Source: an uncultured Hyphomicrobiaceae bacterium (lineage in GTDB: Bacteria > Pseudomonadota > Alphaproteobacteria > Rhizobiales > CAMYJA01). From it: DNA of 32,837 nt. This document shows, piece after piece, positions 1 to 7,917 of the stretch (position 1 is the first letter of the stretch; the number at the start of each line of letters is the position of its first letter). The translations under genes were made by a program, and so were the position numbers. Under the pieces are notes generated by a model. The model made no database searches. It had not been told where the DNA came from and worked only from the letters and a program-made list of their open reading frames with translations. The stretch spans positions 1 through 32,837 of the forward strand of contig CAMYJA010000019.1 of assembly GCA_947258705.1 (NCBI GenBank). Direction: 5' to 3'.

Positions 1-3000
1 TGGAAGGCACGGTGGATGCGGGCGAGGGCGGCAACACCCTGACCAACACGACGACGGCGGCGTCCGGCGATCAGACCGATCCGACGGCGGTGGGCGACGA
101 TCTCACGGAAAGCGTGACCGTGGACAACAATCCGGCGCTGACCCTGGTCAAGTCGACCACGGCTGCGGATTACAATGCCGTCGGTGACATACTGAATTAC
201 AGCTATCTCGTCACCAATACCGGTAATGTCGCTATTGCCAGTCTGGTGGTGAGTGATGATAAAATTCCAACGGTCAACTGCGATGTGACGGCCGTGGGTA
301 ATGGTGACGCCGTGCTCGATCCGGCGGAGGCGGTGTCCTGCACCGGTGCCTATACGGTCACCCAGGCCGATCTCGATGCGGGTTCGGTAACCAACAATGC
401 GAGTGCCGATGGTACACCTTCGAGTGGCGTTTTGACACCTCCGACCGATAGCGTCACGGTCAATGCCATCCAGAATCCGAGCCTTGCCACAACCAAAACC
501 CTGAACGGCGGCACCGCTGCCGATAACGGCGATGGTACCTTTACCGCGAGTTTCCAGTCGGTTGTGCAAAACAACGGGAACGTCACACTGTCAAACGTCA
601 ATGTGGCGGACGATTATGATGCGCAACTGCCTTCAGGAGCAAGCGTCACGGCCGCGGCGACGATTTCCGCCGTGTCCTCGACCCGCGGCGCGCTTGCAAG
701 CGCCAATGCCGGTTATACAGCTACGTCTGCCTCACCGAACCTGATCGCAGGCGCAGGAGAGAGTCTCGCCGTGGGTGAGACGATCACAATCGTCTACACA
801 ATTACATTCGATCCCGGCACCAATGCGTCCGGCCCCGCCTTCGACAATGTCGCGACGTCGAACGGTACCAATGCCGGCGGTCCGGATCCGGCCCCCACTC
901 CCTCGCCACCCATATCGGTGCCGTTTGCAGCAACGCCCGTAGTAAACACGGTCAAGGCGACGTCTGGAAATCTCACTCCGCTTGGCGGCGGTGCATATCG
1001 CACGACCTATATGATATCGGTGAAGTCCATCGGTAACGTGCCCATCGAAGTGACGTCTGTGGTGGATGATCTGGTGCAGACTTTCGAGCAGGGCGCCGCG
1101 CAAGTGACATCGGTCTCGGTACCCGTGATAACCTCCGCGCCGGCTGGCTTCCTCGGCGCTGCGAATCCTAGTTTCGATGGCGGAGCTCTTGCCACCAACG
1201 ACACCAACCTCATCGGAACTCCCGGTATCCTGCGCCCTGGCGAAGTTCTGACAATTCAGATCACAGTGGATTTCGTGCTAAACAATGATCCCGGGCCGTT
1301 CTCGAATACTGCGATTGCGACAGCAAACTCGGGCGGCAGCACCGTCACCGACAGCTCCGAGGACTCGCTAAATCCCGACGACACCGGGGCGTCGCCTACC
1401 ATCATTTCGATCGATCCCTCGGGCGTCGTCTATGACGCACAGACGGGCCTTCCCGTCACCGGCGCCGTCGTGCAAATGACCGATGCATCGGGAACGCCGC
1501 TGCCGGCGGCCTGCCTCGCGCCCGGGCAGCAGCCCCAAACCACCGGCGCGACAGGCGCCTATCGTTTTGACATACAACCTGGTGCTGCGCCGCAATGTCC
1601 GGTCGTCGAGACAACCTATCTCCTCAGCGTCACGCCGCCGCCGGGCTACGGTTTCCAGTCCGTTGTGATCCCGACCCAGCCGGGCGCCTATGACGCGACG
1701 GGATGTCCTTTGCCTGCAGTACTTAGCGGCGGTTTTTGTGAAATCGTGCCCTCGCCGACGGCCCCTGCGGGCGGTGCGGGTGGCGGTGGAAACCTCACCT
1801 ATTTTTTGAGTTTCTCCCTGGCGCCGGGCGATCCCGATGTCACGAACAATCATATACCACTCGATACGGCCGTCCCTGCCGGTGCGTTAACTGTCTCAAA
1901 ACGCGTATCGCAACGCACGGCTTCCGTTGGCGATCTCATCGATTACGCGATAACGGTGAGAAACGACACCGCGGTGCCCGCATTCAATATCAATGTGGTC
2001 GACAATATTCCACCAGGCTTTTCCTATGCAAAAAATTCCGCACGCATCGTCATTTCGGTTCCGGGACCATCGGTATTGGCCGTGGAGCCGATTCAGCAGG
2101 GCCGCCGCCTGACGTGGAACGTTAGCGCCGCCAATCCCACCCCATTCGATCTCGTACCCGCCGGTGGCGAATTAACGATCAGGCTGAAACTGATCGTTGG
2201 AGCGGGGCTCTCATTTGGCGATCACGTCAACCTGGCCCATGTGGAAGACCTGGCAGGTACCATCATCTCCAATGTCGCGCGCGCAACTGTTACCATCGTT
2301 CCAGATCCCGTATTGGATTGTTCTGAACTGATCGGCAAAGTCTGGGACGACCAAAACAGAAACGGTCGACAGGATCCCGGCGAGAAAGGTCTGCCCGGCG
2401 TCAAGCTTGCAACAGTAAATGGCTTCGTCATCACAACCGATCAGCATGGCCGTTATCATTTCCCCTGTGCGGTCGTTGCCGATTTCCAGAAGGGTACGAA
2501 TTTTATTCTTAAAGTGGACCCGGGCACGCTGCCGTCCGGTTATCAGATGACGACAGAAAATCCCCGCGTCATCCGCATGCGCAGGGGCCGGATGGGCAAA
2601 ATCAATTTCGGTGCAACCCTGCCGCCGCTGATCGAGGTCAACTTTGCCCAAAATGGACTTGAAAATCCGGCCAGGGTCTTGAACAACCTCAAGCGCGCGC
2701 TAACGATCGTCAACAAGCGCGGAGAATATGGAACTGTTGCCCTGCGCTTTACCTATCACGGTGGCGCAATCACCGGGGCGCGCATAGCCAACCGGCTTCA
2801 TCACATCGCAAATCTTGCCAGGGAGCGTTGGAGTTCCATGGCGGGTCAATTGCGCCTTGGAGAAGTCAGCCTTGAGGCGGTAACAGACAGAACTATGCCG
2901 GCCGGAGGATTGTCCGTCTCCATGGATGGCGATTATCTGGCAGGCTCCCCCGGAAGCACCGGCAGCTCGCCTCTTCGCCCTGACGTGCATGTGAAATTCT

Positions 3001-6000
3001 CCGGCAGGCCGGAGGATCGGGCATTGAACGTCACTGCCGAGCTTGCACAGGGCATAGGCATCCCGGCCCTTCGTTTCAAAGGATACTGGAATTACGGCTC
3101 ATGGATCAGACGTGCCGAAATTAGATTGTTTGGACCGGATGCAGGGGTGCTGACCCGGCCGTTCGCAATCATCCCCCTCGACAGTGGACGGCAAGCGCAA
3201 GCAGAGCTGTCAGCGGCCAATGGGAAAACGATCAAATATGTTCTCCGCGTCTATGACGCTCAGGACCGTTTTGACGAAACACGACCCAAGGAAATCAACA
3301 TCCGTCACCAAGCTGTCGGGCCGGACGGAGACGGAGACGGAGACGGGAACGGAGCAGGAGCAGGTAATGCGGGCATGGAGGGCTATGGCCGCAACACAAT
3401 TCGCATCGCCAACATACCTCTCGGTACAGGCACGATCACTGTTTCAGGTTCGGAACTACAGCCCCATGCCAGGATAACGGCGTTGGGTCAGACCGTACCC
3501 GCCGATCGCACAGGAAAATTCGTTGTCGAGCGGCTCGTCCATGACGGCGGCCACGATGTCGATATAATCGTCAGGTCGGGTGGACAGCCTGTCTATCGGG
3601 TCATCAAGCAGGGCGTAATTTCACCAAATGATTTCTTCTTCGTCGCTATTGGCGATCTTACGATCGGCCGTGACAAGCTGAAATCGGGAGGAACCCGAAC
3701 GACGAATGATTACACCGATGGACGCGCCGCCTTTTATTTCAAGGGTAAGGTCAAGGGCGATGTGCTTATTACGGCAATGGCGGATGCCCGCGACGGCGAT
3801 GTTCGTGAAATATTCGGGCGCATAAACAGCCGCGATCCGCGTAAATTCCTGCGCCGTCTCGACCCGGATCTATACTATCCCGTCTATGGCGACGATAGCA
3901 AAATTCACGAAGATGCTCCGACCTCTGGCCGCCTGTATCTAAGGATCGAGCAGGACGAATCATATGGCGTCTGGGGCAATTTCCGCACCGACTTCAATGA
4001 CACGGAATATGGACGTTCGGAGCGGGCTCTTTATGGCGCCAAAGTCAGGCTTCGGCCCTTCGGTCAAACGAGTTACGGCGAGCCGACGACCGAAATAAAG
4101 GCATTCGCAGCCAATCCGGACACGATGAGCGAACGCGACGAATTACGCGGCACCGGCGGATCGGTCTACCATCTGAGACGATCAGATCTGCTTCCTGGAA
4201 GCGAGAAACTTCGGGTGGAAGTCCGCGATCAGAATTCGGGCATTGTCATATCGTCCAGGCAGCTGATCCCGGGCGAGGATTATGATATCGACTATCTGCA
4301 AGGCAGAATCGTTCTCTCAAAACCCCTCGCCTCCACCGCGTCGGATGACAGCATCTTTTCGCAAGGAACCCTCAGCGGTGACAGGGTCTACCTCATTGCC
4401 GAATATGAATTCGCTGCCGACGCCGCTGAAACAACCGACATGATCTATGGCGCCAGAATGTCGCAATGGATCAACGACCATTTCAAAATCGGCGGAACGA
4501 TCCTGCAGGAAAATTCATCGTCAACCGGCGCCATGCCGTTTGAACTTCGTGGGCTCGATGTGACCCTGCGCTATCGACCCGGGACCTATATCAAGCTTGA
4601 ATGGGCCGAAACCGAAGGTTTGATGCAATCGGCATTCACATCAAGCGATGGCGGCTATTCATTTGATCAAAAACAGGTCGCGGGATCCGTGCGCAAGGCG
4701 ACCGGTTGGGCTGCGGAACTGGCCATCGACCTGTCCGATATAACAGAACAAGCCATCGACGGCTCGGTCGTCGCCTATTTCCGCGATCGGGATGCTGGTT
4801 TTGCCGCTCTTGGTTACGAGACAATTACTGCCACGACGCAATATGGCGCAAAAGCCGATGTAAAAATCAGTGACCAGACAAGTCTGCAGGCGAGTTTCGA
4901 TGCCAGCGAGGACGCGGCCGGCCAGGAGCGGAAACGCGCAGAACTGACGCTCTCCCACCATTGGGATTCAAATTGGGAAACAAAGGTGGGGATTGCCCAT
5001 GAAGAAACGACAATTCGCGGCGATCGTACCGATGCGGCAGCAAAGCTGATCTATCATTTCGATGAGGACATGAACGTCTATATCATCGGCCAGACCACCC
5101 TCGATACGAGCAATAACCGCGGTCGCGCCCGGCGTGGTGGAGCGGGCGCCGAAATTCCACTGAGTGAAAAAATAACTTTAAACGGTGAAGTAACCGCCGG
5201 AGATGGCGGATTGGGAGCGCTTGCCGGTATTCGTTATCATTATGACGAGAAGAACGAGCTATACATCGCCTATGAGCTGCCGGACCGTACGAATACCGGC
5301 ACCGCGGTTGGAAACCTCATCATCGGCGCGCGCAAGCGCTATAGCGATACGCTGTCAGTGTTTGGCGAAGATCGTGTTCTTCACACCAATAGCGGTGTCA
5401 CCGGCCTGACCCATGCTTACGGCATCGAGTATACGCCCACCACCAACTGGAACTTCAACATGTTGACCGAAGTGGGCGATGTCGACAATCTCGACCGTGT
5501 CGCCGTATCGGGCACGGCGGGATACAAGACCGAGAACACGAAAATCGGCGCGACCCTCGAATACCGAACGGACAAGGCGGACCAGATCTCCACCAGAGAC
5601 ACCTATGCGGGGCGTCTGTCGATGTTGCACAATCCCTATGAAAGTCTGCGCATACAGGCGAAGTTGAACGCAGCGCTGAGCGAATCCGATCAAAACGCGA
5701 ATGGTGCATTCGACGCCCGCTTTTTCGAGGGTTCAATCGGCCTGGCTTATCGTCCCGTCTGGAATGACAAGCTCAATATCCTCGCGAAATATGCGTTTCT
5801 CTATGATCTGCCTCCGGCGGAGCAGGTCAACGGTTCGACGCTCGGCCTCGCCGACTATCGCCAGCGCAGTCATATCCTGTCCCTGGATGCCATTCTCGAT
5901 GTCAATCACTGGTTGAGCATCGGCGCCAAATATGGCTGGAAACATGGCGAGCAGACAGGCTCCCGCACGACCAGTGACTGGTACAGTTCAAGCGCGCATC

Positions 6001-6242
6001 TGGCGTCAATCGGCGCCGACATCCATCTGCCGTTTGAATGGGATATCTATCTCGAAGGACGTATTCTGCACCTTCCCGAAGCCGATGAGACGACAAAAGG
6101 CTTTACCGCCGGCCTGTATCGCCATGTTGGTGAAAACGTCAAAATAGGTGGTGGTTATCACTTTGGCGAAGCCTCGGACAATCTGGCCAATCCCGAACGC
6201 GATCAGCAAGGCTGGTTTATAAACTTTATCAGCAAGTTCTAA
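1..6242 (+). CDS. Giant DUF11/SdrD-B repeat surface protein with C-terminal outer-membrane barrel (5' partial)
   Basis: The frame is open to the left edge, so the start and signal peptide lie outside; about 2,079 codons are visible. Numbering residues from base 12, residues about 40-460 are DUF11-like Ig-fold repeats (recurring VTNTGNV-type cores). About 467-620 and 774-865 look like SdrD-B/carboxypeptidase-regulatory modules (WDDQNRNGRQDPGEKGLPGV is characteristic), with another DUF11-like unit at about 623-770. An Asp-Gly run at about 1105-1118 precedes a long region (about 1207 to the end) rich in alternating aromatic/polar strands and ending in FISKF. A terminal Phe is typical of Bam-inserted barrels. 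I infer a cell-surface stalk anchored by its own barrel, perhaps an adhesin or secretion/assembly platform. The substrate is unknown. A weak hairpin follows at 6248-6272. Confidence 0.8.
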   Translation, partial: EGTVDAGEGGNTLTNTTTAASGDQTDPTAVGDDLTESVTVDNNPALTLVKSTTAADYNAVGDILNYSYLVTNTGNVAIASLVVSDDKIPTVNCDVTAVGNGDAVLDPAEAVSCTGAYTVTQADLDAGSVTNNASADGTPSSGVLTPPTDSVTVNAIQNPSLATTKTLNGGTAADNGDGTFTASFQSVVQNNGNVTLSNVNVADDYDAQLPSGASVTAAATISAVSSTRGALASANAGYTATSASPNLIAGAGESLAVGETITIVYTITFDPGTNASGPAFDNVATSNGTNAGGPDPAPTPSPPISVPFAATPVVNTVKATSGNLTPLGGGAYRTTYMISVKSIGNVPIEVTSVVDDLVQTFEQGAAQVTSVSVPVITSAPAGFLGAANPSFDGGALATNDTNLIGTPGILRPGEVLTIQITVDFVLNNDPGPFSNTAIATANSGGSTVTDSSEDSLNPDDTGASPTIISIDPSGVVYDAQTGLPVTGAVVQMTDASGTPLPAACLAPGQQPQTTGATGAYRFDIQPGAAPQCPVVETTYLLSVTPPPGYGFQSVVIPTQPGAYDATGCPLPAVLSGGFCEIVPSPTAPAGGAGGGGNLTYFLSFSLAPGDPDVTNNHIPLDTAVPAGALTVSKRVSQRTASVGDLIDYAITVRNDTAVPAFNINVVDNIPPGFSYAKNSARIVISVPGPSVLAVEPIQQGRRLTWNVSAANPTPFDLVPAGGELTIRLKLIVGAGLSFGDHVNLAHVEDLAGTIISNVARATVTIVPDPVLDCSELIGKVWDDQNRNGRQDPGEKGLPGVKLATVNGFVITTDQHGRYHFPCAVVADFQKGTNFILKVDPGTLPSGYQMTTENPRVIRMRRGRMGKINFGATLPPLIEVNFAQNGLENPARVLNNLKRALTIVNKRGEYGTVALRFTYHGGAITGARIANRLHHIANLARERWSSMAGQLRLGEVSLEAVTDRTMPAGGLSVSMDGDYLAGSPGSTGSSPLRPDVHVKFSGRPEDRALNVTAELAQGIGIPALRFKGYWNYGSWIRRAEIRLFGPDAGVLTRPFAIIPLDSGRQAQAELSAANGKTIKYVLRVYDAQDRFDETRPKEINIRHQAVGPDGDGDGDGNGAGAGNAGMEGYGRNTIRIANIPLGTGTITVSGSELQPHARITALGQTVPADRTGKFVVERLVHDGGHDVDIIVRSGGQPVYRVIKQGVISPNDFFFVAIGDLTIGRDKLKSGGTRTTNDYTDGRAAFYFKGKVKGDVLITAMADARDGDVREIFGRINSRDPRKFLRRLDPDLYYPVYGDDSKIHEDAPTSGRLYLRIEQDESYGVWGNFRTDFNDTEYGRSERALYGAKVRLRPFGQTSYGEPTTEIKAFAANPDTMSERDELRGTGGSVYHLRRSDLLPGSEKLRVEVRDQNSGIVISSRQLIPGEDYDIDYLQGRIVLSKPLASTASDDSIFSQGTLSGDRVYLIAEYEFAADAAETTDMIYGARMSQWINDHFKIGGTILQENSSSTGAMPFELRGLDVTLRYRPGTYIKLEWAETEGLMQSAFTSSDGGYSFDQKQVAGSVRKATGWAAELAIDLSDITEQAIDGSVVAYFRDRDAGFAALGYETITATTQYGAKADVKISDQTSLQASFDASEDAAGQERKRAELTLSHHWDSNWETKVGIAHEETTIRGDRTDAAAKLIYHFDEDMNVYIIGQTTLDTSNNRGRARRGGAGAEIPLSEKITLNGEVTAGDGGLGALAGIRYHYDEKNELYIAYELPDRTNTGTAVGNLIIGARKRYSDTLSVFGEDRVLHTNSGVTGLTHAYGIEYTPTTNWNFNMLTEVGDVDNLDRVAVSGTAGYKTENTKIGATLEYRTDKADQISTRDTYAGRLSMLHNPYESLRIQAKLNAALSESDQNANGAFDARFFEGSIGLAYRPVWNDKLNILAKYAFLYDLPPAEQVNGSTLGLADYRQRSHILSLDAILDVNHWLSIGAKYGWKHGEQTGSRTTSDWYSSSAHLASIGADIHLPFEWDIYLEGRILHLPEADETTKGFTAGLYRHVGENVKIGGGYHFGEASDNLANPERDQQGWFINFISKF
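3324..3365 (+). repeat. In-frame hexanucleotide (GACGGA) microsatellite coding Asp-Gly
   Basis: Three perfect GACGGA units (3324-3341) are followed by degenerate GACGGG, AACGGA, GCAGGA and GCAGGT units. The repeat is in frame with the giant surface protein and encodes alternating Asp/Asn/Ala and Gly. Because the unit is six bases, slippage would change hinge length without a frameshift. Its position between the stalk and the barrel suggests a flexible or calcium-binding linker (inference). Confidence 0.85.
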
Positions 6243-6247
6243 AGGTC

Positions 6248-6272
6248 CCAGCCGCCACTTTGTCCTGGCTGG
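6248..6272 (+). terminator. Weak hairpin after the surface-protein gene
   Basis: CCAGCC (6248-6253) pairs with GGCTGG (6267-6272) across a 13-nt loop, five bases past the stop codon. No T tract follows, so it is at best a weak terminator or an mRNA 3'-end structure. Confidence 0.25.
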
Positions 6273-6323
6273 CTTGAGGTAGAATTTAGCGCTTTTCCCG
6301 CCCGGATATGCTAAAGGGGCGTG

Positions 6324-6485
6324 ATGAAATCACAATCCATGGCCAAGCACGAAAATATTGCGGCCCGACCGGTTCCGGATCGGCTGTTTTCGGTCGCCCC
6401 CATGATGGAATGGACGGGAACGCTGAAGAACACGTTTTCTTTCAGAGCGCTACACGGCGCCCCCCCAGGGTATGAGCCATACTAA
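6324..6485 (+). pseudogene. Relic 5' end of dusA, disconnected from the gene
   Basis: An ATG at 6324, four bases after an AGGGG ribosome-binding site, opens a 53-codon frame. Its residues about 21-32 (DRLFSVAPMMEWT region) are the conserved N-terminus of tRNA-dihydrouridine synthase A. After the tryptophan-threonine the sequence leaves the family (GTLKNTF...) and stops at 6483. The conserved continuation (DRHCRYFHRLL) is found instead in the working dusA, 530 bp downstream. I read this as the original dusA start, left behind when something inserted into the 5' end of the gene. It keeps its own ribosome-binding site, so a 53-aa peptide may still be made. Confidence 0.8.
6396..6417 (+). repeat. 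Left copy of 22-bp direct repeat (att-like, in dusA relic)
   Basis: These 22 bases, beginning GCCCCCATGATGGAATGG, are identical to 6926-6947. Flanking bases differ on both sides (C versus T just upstream, G versus A just downstream), so the match is confined to a short core, as expected for a site-specific recombination junction. Both copies are read in the dusA frame. Confidence 0.85.
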
Positions 6486-6493
6486 AGTCATAC
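6470..6493. promoter_or_regulatory. Inverted repeat upstream of islet gene
   Basis: GTATGA (6470-6475) and TCATAC (6488-6493) form a perfect 6-bp inverted repeat with a 12-bp spacer. A nested GTATG-AGC-CATAC (6470-6482) shares the left arm. It lies 27 bp before the start codon of the 107-aa gene, where an operator or promoter element would sit. No matching regulator is encoded in the islet. Confidence 0.3.
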
Positions 6494-6520
6494 AAAAACA
6501 ACTGAACAGGAGAGGTCGTA

Positions 6521-6844
6521 ATGAACGCAAAGGATCATGAGACCGCTGCACGTGCGAAGCTTTTGGCGATGATGGGAACACCTGAGGGCGAGTGGGGTCC
6601 GACGGTATTTGTTTCCCATCACTTGGAAGAGCTGGAATCTGATTACTGGGAGAGATACTACGGGAGTTCCAAGCCAGAAGCAGAGGAAATTCTGGGCTCT
6701 TTGGTGTTAGTTAACACTTGGAGTTCCAATGATGACGAAAATATTGATACCTTTGATTTTAGCCTCCCCGGCAATGTTACAAACTACCTGTTATCTGTCC
6801 GTTTCAAAGGCGACGAGATCGTAGATGTTTCGATGGAGAGCTAA
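6521..6844 (+). CDS. Small acidic protein of unknown function, islet cargo
   Basis: This is a 107-aa soluble protein with no signal peptide or membrane segment. The start is supported by AGGAGAGG eight to nine bases upstream. It is strongly acidic, with an N-terminal helical segment (residues 1-20), a central E/D/W/Y-rich stretch (about 34-53) and a C-terminal beta-rich end closing in VRFKGDEIVDVSMES. I do not recognise the family with confidence. The size, acidity and compact ending recall small cytoplasmic immunity-type or DUF proteins, but that is only a resemblance. It is the sole gene inside the dusA islet and is more AT-rich than its neighbours, so recent acquisition is likely. Confidence 0.7.
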   Translation: MNAKDHETAARAKLLAMMGTPEGEWGPTVFVSHHLEELESDYWERYYGSSKPEAEEILGSLVLVNTWSSNDDENIDTFDFSLPGNVTNYLLSVRFKGDEIVDVSMES

Positions 6845-6892
6845 ATCAATTCAGAGTTTTCAGCGGTGTTTCTTACAGTGAAGGACCGGCAA

Positions 6893-7903
6893 ATGGAAAT
6901 CTCAGAACACGCACGCCTAAGCGTTGCCCCCATGATGGAATGGACGGATCGTCATTGCCGCTATTTCCACCGCCTGCTGACGCGAAGAACGCTTCTTTAC
7001 ACCGAAATGATCACCGCTCAGGCCCTCATTCATGGACCACGCCAACGGCTGTTGGCGTTCGATCCGTTTGAGCATCCCGTGGCCCTTCAAATCGGCGGAT
7101 CCGAACCATCCGAGCTGGCCAAGGCAACGCGCTTCGGTCATGAGGCCGGATATGATGAAGTCAATCTCAATGTCGGCTGCCCGTCCGACCGCGTTCAATC
7201 AGGCAGGTTCGGTGCCTGCCTGATGGCGGAGCCGGATCTTGTCGGCGACTGCCTGGCTGCGATGAAAGACGCCACCGATCGGCCCGTAACCGTCAAATGC
7301 CGCATCGGCATCGATGAGCAGGACGGTGAAAGTGATCTCGACCGTTTTGTCGAAACGATCGCCATACGCGGTATCACGACCTTCATCATTCACGCCCGCA
7401 AAGCATGGCTGCGAGGTCTCAGCCCCAAGGAAAACCGAGACGTCCCCCCGCTCCGACATGAGCGCGTTTATCGGCTGAAAGAGAAATATCCCGGGCTTGA
7501 AATCATTCTGAATGGCGGCGTCGAGACATTGCATGATGCGCGCGCTCATCTGGACCATGTGGATGGCGTCATGATGGGGCGCGCGGCTTACCACAATCCA
7601 TGGCAGCTTGCCGCAGCCGATGGGGTAATATTTGATGCGGCAGGGCCTGCGCGGACACGCGATGACATTATGCGCGATTTCACCGAATATGTACGTGGTG
7701 AACTCGACCGGGGTGCGCGCCTGCATCAAATGACAAAACATATTTTGGGATTTTATCATGGCCAACCGGGAGCGCGTGCCTTCAGGCGCCATCTGAGCCA
7801 GTATGCACCACGCGATGGAGCGGATATTACCGTTCTGAACGATGCGCTTGCCCATGTGCGGCAATCTGATGATTGTTCACTGAGCTCAACGGCAGTCTGT
7901 TAG
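6893..7903 (+). CDS. dusA: tRNA-dihydrouridine synthase A
   Basis: The enzyme reduces uridine to 5,6-dihydrouridine in the tRNA D-loop, using FMN and NADPH. The 336-aa protein shows SVAPMMEWTDRHCRYF near the N-terminus, the catalytic cysteine in NLNVGCPSDR (Cys96), the FMN-barrel strand VTVKCRIGID and the DusA ending region GQPGARAFRRHL. ATG 6893 is chosen because AAGGA lies seven bases upstream and the family N-terminus begins close by; a longer GTG-started frame from 6866 adds unrelated residues. The first eight or so codons come from the inserted islet rather than the original gene, whose 5' end survives at 6324-6485. The stop overlaps the ribosome-binding region of the next gene, implying co-transcription. 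Confidence 0.93.
   Translation: MEISEHARLSVAPMMEWTDRHCRYFHRLLTRRTLLYTEMITAQALIHGPRQRLLAFDPFEHPVALQIGGSEPSELAKATRFGHEAGYDEVNLNVGCPSDRVQSGRFGACLMAEPDLVGDCLAAMKDATDRPVTVKCRIGIDEQDGESDLDRFVETIAIRGITTFIIHARKAWLRGLSPKENRDVPPLRHERVYRLKEKYPGLEIILNGGVETLHDARAHLDHVDGVMMGRAAYHNPWQLAAADGVIFDAAGPARTRDDIMRDFTEYVRGELDRGARLHQMTKHILGFYHGQPGARAFRRHLSQYAPRDGADITVLNDALAHVRQSDDCSLSSTAVC
6926..6947 (+). repeat. Right copy of 22-bp direct repeat (att-like, in working dusA)
   Basis: This copy is identical over 22 bases to 6396-6417 and encodes APMMEWT-adjacent codons of DusA. Recombination between the copies would remove exactly 530 bp. It would rejoin the relic start to the gene body in frame, recreating a canonical dusA 5' end. 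Confidence 0.85.
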
Positions 7904-7917
7904 TTGAGGGTGGGCTG

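Larger units (their letters stand above)
6418..6947 (+). mobile_element. 530-bp dusA-integrated islet without integrase
   Basis: This is the segment between the outer ends of the two 22-bp repeats, one repeat copy included. It carries one small gene (6521-6844) and supplies a replacement ribosome-binding site and start codon for dusA. The 5' end of dusA is a known attachment site for a family of site-specific integrases used by phages and genomic islands, which restore the gene on insertion. No integrase, excisionase or transposase reading frame is present. It is either the scar of a larger island after internal deletion or a tiny cassette mobilised in trans. The cargo gene is visibly more AT-rich than its neighbours. 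Confidence 0.7.

Noticed and set aside
3301-3380. Possible CRISPR-like repeat in the GACGGA run
   Set aside because: The unit is six bases with no spacers and is in frame with a protein; it is a coding microsatellite.
6418-6520. Possible integrase or excisionase gene fragment in the islet
   Set aside because: Neither strand between the repeats shows a recombinase-like reading frame; only the 107-aa gene is convincing.
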